The notes beneath the pieces were generated by a model. It saw only the letters and a list, made by a program, of their open reading frames with translations, was not told the DNA's origin and searched no databases. Source: Clostridiales bacterium (GTDB lineage: Bacteria; Bacillota; Clostridia; Christensenellales; Aristaeellaceae). Taken from it: DNA of 64,000 nucleotides. Every line of letters starts with the position of its first letter. The stretch's first letter is position 1. The stretch is from assembly GCA_015056365.1 (NCBI GenBank), contig SVGM01000008.1, forward strand, positions 1 to 64,000, in the 5' to 3' direction. The translations under genes were made by a program, and so were the position numbers. Positions 20,863 to 30,039 of this stretch are shown here, in pieces.

Positions 20863-21813
20863 ATGGTATACATTGGTATTGACGTTGGCGGAACCGGTAT
20901 TCAGATTGGTGTTGTCGACGCACAGGGTACCATCCTCTGCAAGGGTGAAACCCCTACGCTGGTCGGCCGCCCCTATGAAGACATCATCCGCGACATGGGC
21001 AACTGCATGCTGCGCGTGCTGGCCGAAAGCGGCTATAATGCCTCCGACGTAACGTCTATCGGCGTTGGCATTCCCGGCATTGCGGACGCTCAGACGGGAA
21101 CTGTCATTTTCTGCACCAACATGGGTTGGAAAAACGTTCCCCTGCGTACTGAACTGCAGAAGTATCTGGACAAACCCGTCTATATCGACAATGACGCTAC
21201 GGTTGCCGGTCTGGCTGAAAGCGTTTGTGGCGTGAGCGCCGGTTGCCACAGCAGCGTGTTTGTGACTTTGGGTACTGGTGTTGGCGGCGGCATCGTAATC
21301 GGCGGCCGTCCCTGGAGCGGCTTCCATGGCGTGGGCAGCGAGATCGGCCACATCCCCATGGATATCGCCGGTGAGCCCTGTACCTGCGGCAATCAAGGCT
21401 GTCTGGAGCGCTACTGCAGCGCTACTGCGATTATCCGCATGGGCAAACAGCAGCTTCTGCAGCATCCCGAAAGCAAGATGTATGAACTCTGCGGCGGCGA
21501 CGTGAACAAGCTGAACGCGAAAATGGTCTTCGATGCGGCCAAGGACGGCGACGATGTGGCCATTGGTGTCTTTAACCACTATGTGGATTATCTTGCCCGC
21601 GCCATCTATACGATCATCGCTTTCCTTGATCCCGAAATGATCGTTCTGGGCGGCGGCGTCAGCAAGGCCGGCTCCTTCCTTCTCAATGCCGTACGAGAGC
21701 GCGTTCCCAATTATCTGCTTTTCAAGACGCTCCCCTACTCCAAGATCGAAATCGCCCGCCTGGGTCCTGACGCCGGTATCATCGGCGCAGCCATGCTGGG
21801 CAAGGACGCTTAA
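20863..21813 (+). CDS. ROK family protein (glucokinase-like)
   Basis: YIGIDVGGTGIQIGVVD, FVTLGTGVGGGIV, CTCGNQGCLERYCSA. Confidence 0.92.
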   Translation: MVYIGIDVGGTGIQIGVVDAQGTILCKGETPTLVGRPYEDIIRDMGNCMLRVLAESGYNASDVTSIGVGIPGIADAQTGTVIFCTNMGWKNVPLRTELQKYLDKPVYIDNDATVAGLAESVCGVSAGCHSSVFVTLGTGVGGGIVIGGRPWSGFHGVGSEIGHIPMDIAGEPCTCGNQGCLERYCSATAIIRMGKQQLLQHPESKMYELCGGDVNKLNAKMVFDAAKDGDDVAIGVFNHYVDYLARAIYTIIAFLDPEMIVLGGGVSKAGSFLLNAVRERVPNYLLFKTLPYSKIEIARLGPDAGIIGAAMLGKDA

Positions 21814-21855
21814 TCATTACACGCGCGAAAGCGCCAGAATTACAGGAGGTTTCCT

Positions 21856-23250
21856 ATGGCAGACATGAGCATTCGTGATTTGTACCATGCCACTTTGGAA
21901 CAAGGCATCAAAGAGATCAGTGTTTCCGGTTGGGTCCGTACCGTTCGCGACAGCAAAGCGTTCGGTTTCATTGAGCTGAACGATGGTACCTACTTCAAAA
22001 ACCTGCAGATCGTTCTGGAAGACGGTCTGACCGAAGACTTTGCCAGCATCGTCAAGACCACTCTGGGCAGCGCTATCCGCGCAACCGGCGAGCTGGTGCT
22101 CACCCCCGGCATGAAGCAGCCTTTCGAGCTGAAGGCCAAGAAGGTAGAAGTACTGGGTATGTGCGATCCCAGCTTCCCCCTGCAAAAGAAGCGCCACACC
22201 TTTGAATATCTGCGCACCATTGCCCATCTCCGTCCCCGTACCAACACCTTCTATGCTGTATTCCGCATCCGTTCGCTGGCTGCCCAGTTGCTCCATGCTT
22301 TCTTTGCAGAGCGCGGCTTTGTGTATGTGCATACTCCGCTGATCACCACCAGCGACTGCGAAGGTGCCGGCGAGATGTTCCAGGTGACCACTCTTCCTCT
22401 GGATAGCGTACCCATGACCGAAGAGGGTCAAGTTGACTACAGCAAGGACTTCTTTGGCAAGCAGACCAGCCTGACCGTCAGCGGCCAGCTGAACGTGGAA
22501 ACCTTCTGTATGGCATTCCGCAACGTCTACACCTTCGGCCCCACCTTCCGCGCCGAGAAGAGTTATACCCCCCGTCACGCTGCGGAATTCTGGATGATCG
22601 AGCCTGAAATTGCTTTCGCCGATCTGTTCGATGATATGGAGCTGGCAGAGGATATGCTCAAGTATGTCATCGGCCACATTCTGACCGAAGCCCCCGAAGA
22701 AATGGCTTTCCTCAACAACTTTGTGGAGAAGGGCCTCATTGATCGCCTGACCGCTATCGTCAACAGCGACTTTGCCCGCTGTTCCTATACCGAGGCCATC
22801 GAGATCCTCAAGAGCAGTGGTCAGAAGTTTGAATATCCCGTTGAATGGGGCGTTGATCTACAGACCGAGCATGAGCGCTACCTGAGCGAGAAGCACTTCG
22901 GCAAGCCGGTGTTCGTCTACAACTATCCCAAGGATATCAAGGCTTTCTATATGCGCCTGAACGACGACGGAAAGACCGTTGCTGCTACCGATCTGCTGGT
23001 TCCCGGCGTCGGCGAACTGATCGGCGGCAGCCAGCGTGAAGAGCGCATGGATGTGCTCCTGAGCCGCATCAACGAAATGGGATTGAAGGAAGAAGACTAC
23101 GGCTACTACCTGGATACCCGCCGCTTCGGTACCAACCCCCATGCGGGTTTTGGTCTTGGCTTTGAGCGTCTGGTTATGTACCTCACCGGCATGACCAACA
23201 TCCGCGACGTTCTGCCCTTCCCCCGCACCACCGGCAGCGCTGAATATTAA
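21856..23250 (+). CDS. asnS: Asparagine--tRNA ligase
   Basis: Class II motifs [28 protein letters not shown] and [30 protein letters not shown]. Confidence 0.95.
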   Translation: MADMSIRDLYHATLEQGIKEISVSGWVRTVRDSKAFGFIELNDGTYFKNLQIVLEDGLTEDFASIVKTTLGSAIRATGELVLTPGMKQPFELKAKKVEVLGMCDPSFPLQKKRHTFEYLRTIAHLRPRTNTFYAVFRIRSLAAQLLHAFFAERGFVYVHTPLITTSDCEGAGEMFQVTTLPLDSVPMTEEGQVDYSKDFFGKQTSLTVSGQLNVETFCMAFRNVYTFGPTFRAEKSYTPRHAAEFWMIEPEIAFADLFDDMELAEDMLKYVIGHILTEAPEEMAFLNNFVEKGLIDRLTAIVNSDFARCSYTEAIEILKSSGQKFEYPVEWGVDLQTEHERYLSEKHFGKPVFVYNYPKDIKAFYMRLNDDGKTVAATDLLVPGVGELIGGSQREERMDVLLSRINEMGLKEEDYGYYLDTRRFGTNPHAGFGLGFERLVMYLTGMTNIRDVLPFPRTTGSAEY

Positions 23251-23389
23251 TTTCCCTTTACTCCCCCATCCGGAGGCGCCGTCCTCTGGATGGGGTTCTC
23301 CATTTTCAAACACAGCATACCTTTTTGCTTTCTGATGAAATAATGCTTGCACCAACAGCGCTTTCGTGTTATAATTTGTTTGTTGCCGA

Positions 23390-23475
23390 GCCGAAGTGAT
23401 GGAATGGCAGACGTGACGGACTCAAAATCCGTTGGTGGCGACACCGTGTGGGTTCAAGTCCCACCTTCGGCACCA
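23390..23475 (+). tRNA. tRNA-Leu (anticodon CAA)
   Basis: GCCGAAG/CTTCGGC acceptor, anticodon arm ACGGA-CTCAAAA-TCCGT, long variable arm, TTCAAGT, encoded CCA. Confidence 0.95.
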
Positions 23476-23476
23476 G

Positions 23477-23514
23477 AAAGCACCAAGACAACATTCTGAC
23501 GTCTTGGTGCTTTT
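23477..23514 (+). terminator. Terminator after tRNA-Leu
   Basis: AAAGCACCAAGAC (23477-23489) / GTCTTGGTGCTTT (23501-23513). Confidence 0.85.
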
Positions 23515-23571
23515 GATTTACCGATCTCTTTCATTTTGTATTTTTGTTTCAAAACCATTTTCAAGGAGCGA

Positions 23572-24444
23572 ATGATGAACTTTCGTGCATTTATCGACGA
23601 CATCATCCAAAATCAATGGAACGTTTTTGGAGTTGAAGTTTATGTAGATGGAAAACTTGCGCATCAGTACGGTGATACGACAATACAACGGCACCCCATT
23701 TATTCTGCGACCAAAACCATCACGTCCATCGCAGTGGGCATGGCTGCAGATGAAGGCAAACTTGACATTCAACAACCGATTTTGACCTATCTGCCTGCTG
23801 ATATCGTCGACCGATTGCCAAAGGCGCAAAGGGATGTTTATCAACACATCACTACCAAACGACTTTTAACCATGTCCGTTGCTGGTTATCCATTCAGGCC
23901 TTCCGGCGACAGCTGGCTTGAAGAATCGCTGAGGCTTCCTCTTGAAAATACCGAGATTCTTTCGTTCGATTATAGCAACATTTCTGCCTATCTGGCAGGT
24001 GTGGTCGCTACCTATGCCCTTCAGGAGGATCTGTATCAATACCTTCAGCGCAAGCTTTTTGTGCCGCTGGGTATTGAAAATCCGCCTTATACCAGATGTC
24101 CAGACGGGTTCTTTTATGGCGCATCCGCCATGGAATTGACAGTGAATGAACTGTGCAAAATCGGCCTGTTTCTTTATCACGGAGGCAAATGGGAAGACAA
24201 ACAGCTATTGTCAGAAGCATATGTTCGTGATGCCACCTCGATACAGCAAATGAACCGAGAAGGCGGATATGGTTACTTTATTTGGAAATACCGGAACGGT
24301 TTCAGCATCAACGGAAAATGGAAACAAAAGTGCTATGTTCTTCCTTCTGAAAAGATCGTAATTTCTTATCTTGCAGATATTCCAGATGAATGTCCCGGGC
24401 TTAAGGAGAGCATGGAAAAGAACCTATTGGGGCTAGACAGATAA
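23572..24444 (+). CDS. Serine hydrolase (beta-lactamase class C-like)
   Basis: IYSATKTITSIAVGMAADEGKL (SxTK), FDYSNISAYLAG (YSN). Confidence 0.85.
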   Translation: MMNFRAFIDDIIQNQWNVFGVEVYVDGKLAHQYGDTTIQRHPIYSATKTITSIAVGMAADEGKLDIQQPILTYLPADIVDRLPKAQRDVYQHITTKRLLTMSVAGYPFRPSGDSWLEESLRLPLENTEILSFDYSNISAYLAGVVATYALQEDLYQYLQRKLFVPLGIENPPYTRCPDGFFYGASAMELTVNELCKIGLFLYHGGKWEDKQLLSEAYVRDATSIQQMNREGGYGYFIWKYRNGFSINGKWKQKCYVLPSEKIVISYLADIPDECPGLKESMEKNLLGLDR

Positions 24445-24520
24445 GCTTTCCCGATCATAGAATAGTGCAGTTTCTGCGATATAGTGCAAGTGATACAACG
24501 CCACACTATTCGCGCGATCA

Positions 24521-24556
24521 AAAACGCCTGCCACAGCTTTCTGCGACAGGCGTTTT
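24521..24556. terminator. Bidirectional hairpin terminator
   Basis: AAAACGCCTG (24521-24530) / CAGGCGTTTT (24547-24556) between convergent genes. Confidence 0.75.
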
Positions 24557-24563
24557 ACTTTTC

Positions 24564-25502
24564 TTATTCTTCGCTGGGGATAGCAGTGGTAAAGTAGATG
24601 ATATCGCCGATGGCGCGCATGGTTTTGGGCGCCTGACCGTTGATCTTTACCATATTCATCAGCATGGATGTGGACTGTCCGCCATCCAGATTATAGGCGG
24701 TATGAGCACCCAACGCATGCATAAGCTCCGCCAGCTGCGGAACGCTCAGACCGAAAGAATCGGGCTGGTCAGGGCCGTCAGTGGCTACGAGCACATAACT
24801 CAAAGGGGCAATCTGGCCGATGGCGCAGCGCTGCTTGTACGTCACCTTACGGTTAACGATCTCAAGCACTTCCCCATCCATCACCAGCGCCGGACCAAAC
24901 GCAAAGGACTGCCAGATGGGCGTGGTGATCTTGGCATATTCTTCCTCAATCATGGGTCGAACGATATGGAAATCACCGTTGACGTCAATAGCAAGTCCGT
25001 CATAGGTCTCATCCGCACGATTGCGGAGACGCTCGCCGTTGCGGTAAATGATACCATCATTATGATAAGTAAACCAGTCCGCATTGATGGCAACAACTGC
25101 ATTCACACGCTTGCCCATGGTGTCGATGCGCATGGTGGCCTTGGACGGATACTTCTTGGCTTGCTCGGTTCTCAGCTGCTGCGGATCTGCGATCTGCACA
25201 AACACCACGGCGATCGGCGTATCATAGGCACGAATCATATGAACCTGCACGTCCAGCGAATCGTCATGGTAGGACATATTGTCTTCGCTAAAATTGCTCT
25301 GATTCGCTTTGTAGTTGTTCTCTGGTTTGGCAGGAGCTTCGTATTCGATATCATCTGCGAATGTTACCTTGACCATCTGGGGCAGATCGTCTGGCAAAAG
25401 AAGCCGCTGGGGAGCTTCTTCTTCAGCAACCACACAACCAAACACCATCACGCAGGCGAGCACGACACTGAAAAAGCTGATCCATCTCTTGGAAACCATC
25501 AT
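24564..25502 (-). CDS. Phosphodiester glycosidase (NAGPA) family exported protein, possible lipoprotein
   Basis: Signal sequence with VFGC lipobox-like site; NAVVAINADWF, SFAFGPALVMDGEV, AYNLDGGQSTSMLM. Confidence 0.82.
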   Translation of the reverse strand: MMVSKRWISFFSVVLACVMVFGCVVAEEEAPQRLLLPDDLPQMVKVTFADDIEYEAPAKPENNYKANQSNFSEDNMSYHDDSLDVQVHMIRAYDTPIAVVFVQIADPQQLRTEQAKKYPSKATMRIDTMGKRVNAVVAINADWFTYHNDGIIYRNGERLRNRADETYDGLAIDVNGDFHIVRPMIEEEYAKITTPIWQSFAFGPALVMDGEVLEIVNRKVTYKQRCAIGQIAPLSYVLVATDGPDQPDSFGLSVPQLAELMHALGAHTAYNLDGGQSTSMLMNMVKINGQAPKTMRAIGDIIYFTTAIPSEE

Positions 25503-26473
25503 ACAAATTGCTCCTTTTCAGAGGAAATTGCGTTAGAAATACCCATAGAACGCATCCATAGGACACAGGCAGCAATGACTGCGCAAGCGCCGGCCATAAC
25601 AGCATAGCACTGCTCCACATCCAGGAACAGCAAAAACGGAATCCGGCCTTCCGTTGCAAACTCAAGCAACAGGCAAAGAACGGCCATCACCAGGAAAAGG
25701 GTAAAGCACAACGATTTTTGCACCATTTTCCCCTTGCCTGCTTTGATGCAATAACAAATCAACACAGCGAGGATCACAACGCCGCTGAATACTTCCTCCA
25801 CACGGACAAAACCCCAGCGAAGGAATTCGTCTCTGCGAAGGCTTTCCAGAACAATCTGCGCGGCTGCATACAAACCAAACAAAAGCAGCATACCGTCGCC
25901 GGCCCAAGTCTTCTTTTTGGCCAGCAAAATGACCAGCAGTACAAGCGCGACCAGCGCTTCCAAAACAAACAGAGCCCATGCCCAGCCTTCGTATTCAGGG
26001 TCGTATACCATAAAGGGAAACCGACAGAAGAACGTTTCTTCTTCAAACCAGTATTCGCCATAGCCCTGCCCCATCATGCCCTCGCTAAGGCGGGCTGCAA
26101 TGATCATCAGCGCCAGCGACGGAGCAAACTGCTCAAGCAGATTCATCCGTTCTTTTCCACCGGCGACCACCAGCGCCAGCACCACGCCCAGCATACCGCC
26201 GTATACCATATACCCTGGCTGCCAGAACATGAAAAGGTGCCAGAAGGAATAGCTGTAGAGGGTATTTTCCAGATCTACCATGCAATACAGCAAATGAGCA
26301 AAAAACGCTGTAAACAAAGGCAGAAGAACCGTGGCAAGCAGAATCCTTTTGGGGGTGATCCCGGCTTTTTTGCAGCGAAACCATCCAAGCGCAAGGGCCA
26401 GCACAGCCCCGACAGCCATGGTTACCGCAAACGCGGCCAGATTCTCAGTACCAATTGCAAACATACTCCGCAT
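25499..26473 (-). CDS. Divergent prolipoprotein diacylglyceryl transferase (Lgt)-like membrane protein
   Basis: Seven or so TM segments; YMVYGGMLGVVLAL, MIIAARLSEGMMGQGYG, ESLRRDEFLRWGFVRVEEVFS match the Lgt layout. Confidence 0.7.
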   Translation of the reverse strand: MRSMFAIGTENLAAFAVTMAVGAVLALALGWFRCKKAGITPKRILLATVLLPLFTAFFAHLLYCMVDLENTLYSYSFWHLFMFWQPGYMVYGGMLGVVLALVVAGGKERMNLLEQFAPSLALMIIAARLSEGMMGQGYGEYWFEEETFFCRFPFMVYDPEYEGWAWALFVLEALVALVLLVILLAKKKTWAGDGMLLLFGLYAAAQIVLESLRRDEFLRWGFVRVEEVFSGVVILAVLICYCIKAGKGKMVQKSLCFTLFLVMAVLCLLLEFATEGRIPFLLFLDVEQCYAVMAGACAVIAACVLWMRSMGISNAISSEKEQFV

Positions 26474-26487
26474 CCTTTGCTTCTGAA

Positions 26488-28137
26488 TTAGTCATCCCAC
26501 TCACAGATAAAGCTGCAACCGGGATCTTCTTCCGCATCCTCATAGAAATGTGCATCGTTCCACGTACCGTCGGTGTGCTTATAGAAATACATACCGTACC
26601 GCTCGCGGCCGCTGTAGCTAGGCTCGCCTATGTGCCAGTTGGTGTACTCCACAGGCTCGCCACTGACCCAAATCCAGTTACCGGAGCGCAGCTCATCGGA
26701 CAGACCAAAGTAAGCCGTCAGATAGCCGCAATCCCGCATAAATCCATAGACAAAATCATTTTCTTCCGGCGTGGTCATGGTTGCCAGATGGCCGCCCAGC
26801 GCTTCACAAAACGCCTTGGCTTCCAGCCATCTATGAACGCCTTTGAAAATGCGATAGCGATGCTGGCTTCCATCCGGGGCAACAAAGACCTCGGACATGG
26901 GCGATGTTCGATCATCACGCAGCTGCTTGGTGGTGAATCTGGGAGAGATGGGTGCGATCATTGCAGCAGCGTTGTTAAACTCGCCAAGGTCTGCAAAGAT
27001 ATCATTGGCAGCCTCTTCCTCACCCAGCTTACGAAGAACCACCGCGCGGTCGTAATCCGCCATCTTTTGGATATCGGCAGCGCGGACGTCGCTGTCCTGA
27101 TAGCCGCCGGTCATTTCAAAACCAACCTTCGCCTCAGCAAGAGCGCCTTCGGATTCAAGCGCAGTGGCCGTCTCGTACAAAGCCTCCGGGGTGACCTGTT
27201 CCTTCAATGCATCCGCATGCTCAGCGCTGTCGCTGTAATCGCCAAGGAACACAAACAGAATGTAGGCACGGGCTTTGTCGCTTTCTTCCGCGGCCGTAGC
27301 CTGCTCGTATACAGAAGACTGCCAAGCGTCTTTGGTCAAAACGGCCTGGTCGGCGCTGTCCTCATAGTCGCCGAGCAATTCAAAGCGAAGGATCGCTTTT
27401 TCATATGCACCGTCCTGGCGATAGGTCTCCGCCTGCTCATATACGTCCTTGAGGGCGATCATGTCGATCACTTCGTGGAACTGTTCCGTTGCGTCTTCGC
27501 AATCGCCGGCTTCCACAAAGGCATCCCGGGCTTCTTCGAGCTGACCTGCCTCCTTGAAGGCGAGGCCTTTGTTGTACCAGTCCAGTTCCAGTGCAGCCTG
27601 TTGCTCAAGCTGGATCATTTCATCCGCAGCACGGGCACGGGCTTTGCTGTTGCTGTAATTACCGAGGGAATCAAACAGCGCTTTTGCAGCTTCATATTCG
27701 CCAGCGTCGAACAAATCCTCCGCTTGATTGTACTCAATGCCAAGGATCTGCAAATTACAGTTGTACAAAAAATTCTTGCTCTTCTCGTAGCTGCCGAGGG
27801 CTTCAAAGATGTCCCTTGCTTCGTAGTACCGTTTATCGTTATAGAGGCCGATCGCCTCACGATAGCTGGTTGATTTCCATTTGCGCTTGCTTTCAGAGGC
27901 ACGAGAACGGCTGTCTGCATAGTCGCCCAGCGCTTCAAAGGCTTCCATCGCCTTTCCGTATTCGCCTGCTTCAAAATATGCCGCTGCTTCGTCGTATCTG
28001 CGCTGAAGATCCGTTTCATCGGACTCAGCCAAAGCAGACTGCATCTGCAGCGCCCACAAACCGAATTCAGCAAACACAAACACCATGGCAACAAGCAGAA
28101 GTGCCAACCTTCTGAGCGTCAGATTGCTCTTTTTCAC
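26488..28137 (-). CDS. Exported repeat protein (TPR-like) with C-terminal C-type lectin-like domain
   Basis: Repeats of the form AxxYFxxGxYxxAxxxFxxLGdYxDS; C-terminal EAKAFCEALGGHLATMTTPEENDFVYGF...WIWVSGEPVEYTNWHIGEPSYSG...CSFICEWDD; GTG start with SD AGGAGG. Confidence 0.85.
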   Translation of the reverse strand: MKKSNLTLRRLALLLVAMVFVFAEFGLWALQMQSALAESDETDLQRRYDEAAAYFEAGEYGKAMEAFEALGDYADSRSRASESKRKWKSTSYREAIGLYNDKRYYEARDIFEALGSYEKSKNFLYNCNLQILGIEYNQAEDLFDAGEYEAAKALFDSLGNYSNSKARARAADEMIQLEQQAALELDWYNKGLAFKEAGQLEEARDAFVEAGDCEDATEQFHEVIDMIALKDVYEQAETYRQDGAYEKAILRFELLGDYEDSADQAVLTKDAWQSSVYEQATAAEESDKARAYILFVFLGDYSDSAEHADALKEQVTPEALYETATALESEGALAEAKVGFEMTGGYQDSDVRAADIQKMADYDRAVVLRKLGEEEAANDIFADLGEFNNAAAMIAPISPRFTTKQLRDDRTSPMSEVFVAPDGSQHRYRIFKGVHRWLEAKAFCEALGGHLATMTTPEENDFVYGFMRDCGYLTAYFGLSDELRSGNWIWVSGEPVEYTNWHIGEPSYSGRERYGMYFYKHTDGTWNDAHFYEDAEEDPGCSFICEWDD

Positions 28138-28167
28138 CGTGAGTCGCCTCCTAAGCAAGCCATCGGA

Positions 28168-29184
28168 TTATTCTTCCTGAGAAAGGGTATCCAGCGGGAA
28201 AGTACCCAGCGTAATCAAGCTGGTAACAGAGCGGTCGTTCTTTTCGTTGTAATGACGATCGGAGTTCACCAGCTTGCCCATGAACACCAGCTTGACGGAG
28301 TTGCCGCCATCAAGGTTGAGCGCTTCGGTACAGCCCAGTTCGCGCATACGTTCTGCCACCCAAATCAGTCCAACGCCGTCGGAACCTCTATGGCGTCCCT
28401 CGATCGTCATGATCAGGTAATGGTTCGGCTCGATCATGCCGATGGTCTGGCGGGGATTGGCATACTCAAAGCGCTTCTCAAGCACCTGAGCGCCGATTTC
28501 GCTATTGCTCAGAAGCACGGGACCAAAGCACCAGGTATCGGTAACACCCTGAGCAAGCAGTTCCTCTGCGCCGATGCTGCCGGCCAGATAAGTCTTCATG
28601 CTGCCGTCCGGATAGAGGGCGATGAGGTCATAGGTGGGCAGCGTCCAGTGAGGCTGCTTGAGGCTGTCGTCGTCCAGAATAACCCCGTTTTGAATAATGA
28701 CGCCAGGAGTACGCTTCTGATAGACACGGAAACCGTAGAAATCATCGCTGATAGCAAAAATGCTCTGAAGCTGCGTGGCAAACTTCTCGGCCATCATAAA
28801 ACGGCGGCCGATCTCCTCAGGATTGGCATGCTGAGTGACGAACTTGGTACCGGGAGCGACGGTGATTTCCGTCTCATACCACACCAGCGTGCGCTTTTTT
28901 TCCACCACGTCGTTGAAACGGCGGATGTTGATAAACATGTCATGATCGATATACGTCCACTCGCCGGCCTCTTCATCAATCACCAGATAATAGTCTTCTT
29001 CTGAGTCTTCGGGAAGGAGACCCTTGTCGGTCAAAGCAGGAGCATCATCACGAAGAGGATAGAGCGGACTGAAGGTCTCAATCGTTTCAGCAACAGCCGC
29101 AGCTAAAGAAAAAAGCATCATTGCAGCCAAAACAATAGCCGTCAGTCTCTTGGCCATACGCGAAAGCATCGTTCTGTTTTTCAT
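28168..29184 (-). CDS. Phosphodiester glycosidase (NAGPA) family exported protein, second paralogue
   Basis: Signal peptide; GVIIQNGVILDDD, WCFGPVLLSNSEI, ALNLDGGNSVKLVF. Confidence 0.82.
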   Translation of the reverse strand: MKNRTMLSRMAKRLTAIVLAAMMLFSLAAAVAETIETFSPLYPLRDDAPALTDKGLLPEDSEEDYYLVIDEEAGEWTYIDHDMFINIRRFNDVVEKKRTLVWYETEITVAPGTKFVTQHANPEEIGRRFMMAEKFATQLQSIFAISDDFYGFRVYQKRTPGVIIQNGVILDDDSLKQPHWTLPTYDLIALYPDGSMKTYLAGSIGAEELLAQGVTDTWCFGPVLLSNSEIGAQVLEKRFEYANPRQTIGMIEPNHYLIMTIEGRHRGSDGVGLIWVAERMRELGCTEALNLDGGNSVKLVFMGKLVNSDRHYNEKNDRSVTSLITLGTFPLDTLSQEE

Positions 29185-29205
29185 GTATGTCTACCATCCT
29201 TTTTT

Positions 29206-29877
29206 TCATTCGCCGCAGCGCACCCACATAACAGGGCGCATGGTGTTGGTTGGCCAGTCTACATCCTGCATGCCGTAGTCGCTGATACGGCCGTCCAGAC
29301 GCATACCGCAAACATCCATCTTGCGTGCACCGGGCGTACGGGTCCACCAGCGGCAGCTTCCGGTTTCAGGAGAAACCGTGCAGCCCTTGGATTTGGCAAG
29401 TTCTGTGGGATAGGCCACGCGATCCGCCATTTCGGGGAAGAAATGCAGTACCTCAGACTTGCTCAGCAGATAGATCTTATCCTCGGTATCCGCTCCGCCG
29501 CCCTTCATGCCGTGAGGATTGTCATTCTTCACGGTGGTGGTTAGAATGATCTCCTGCTCTTCAGGTGTAAAGGTCTCCTGAATGAAGTCGCTGTTCATCC
29601 AAGCACGCAGGTCAGATTTGCCCCAGTACATCGGTACGCGCTGGGGATAGAAAATCACTGTGTCGATGCAATACTTGGTCATCAACCAGGCTTTGCCATC
29701 CTGGACCTCGAGAACGATCCACTCAAGCGGTTCTTTTCCGTTTTCAAGCACATTGTCCTGCTCGTAGCTGCCAAAAATAATCACGTCGCCTACTTCAGGC
29801 GTTGGAATAGAAGCCGCAGACGCTACGGAAGAAAGGCACAAGAAAAAAAGGATGCATATGCAAAGCAAACGTTTCAT
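29206..29877 (-). CDS. Exported DUF6273-like protein
   Basis: Signal peptide MKRLLCICILFFLCLSSVASA; VIIFGSYEQDN...LEWIVLEVQDGKAWLMTKYCID...WWTRTPG...MRPVMWVR. Confidence 0.75.
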   Translation of the reverse strand: MKRLLCICILFFLCLSSVASAASIPTPEVGDVIIFGSYEQDNVLENGKEPLEWIVLEVQDGKAWLMTKYCIDTVIFYPQRVPMYWGKSDLRAWMNSDFIQETFTPEEQEIILTTTVKNDNPHGMKGGGADTEDKIYLLSKSEVLHFFPEMADRVAYPTELAKSKGCTVSPETGSCRWWTRTPGARKMDVCGMRLDGRISDYGMQDVDWPTNTMRPVMWVRCGE

Positions 29878-30039
29878 GGGTAGGCTCCCTTCAAAACAAT
29901 TTTTGTTTATTATATCACAGTCAATACCACAAATCAACACAACCTGACACAACAAACACCTGATCGGATTTACTTCTTGTCATAAAAATGCTATAATTTC
30001 AGTCGATCGTTTTTGTCCGGATCACTACATGATGTAAGG

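Noticed and set aside
23390-23514. tRNA-Leu as an integration site
   Set aside because: No duplicated tRNA 3' end or integrase nearby; followed directly by a normal terminator.
26455-27873. 472-aa plus-strand ORF opposite the lectin/TPR gene
   Set aside because: Antisense of a repeat protein; the minus strand has signal peptide, repeats and lectin motifs, the plus strand has none.
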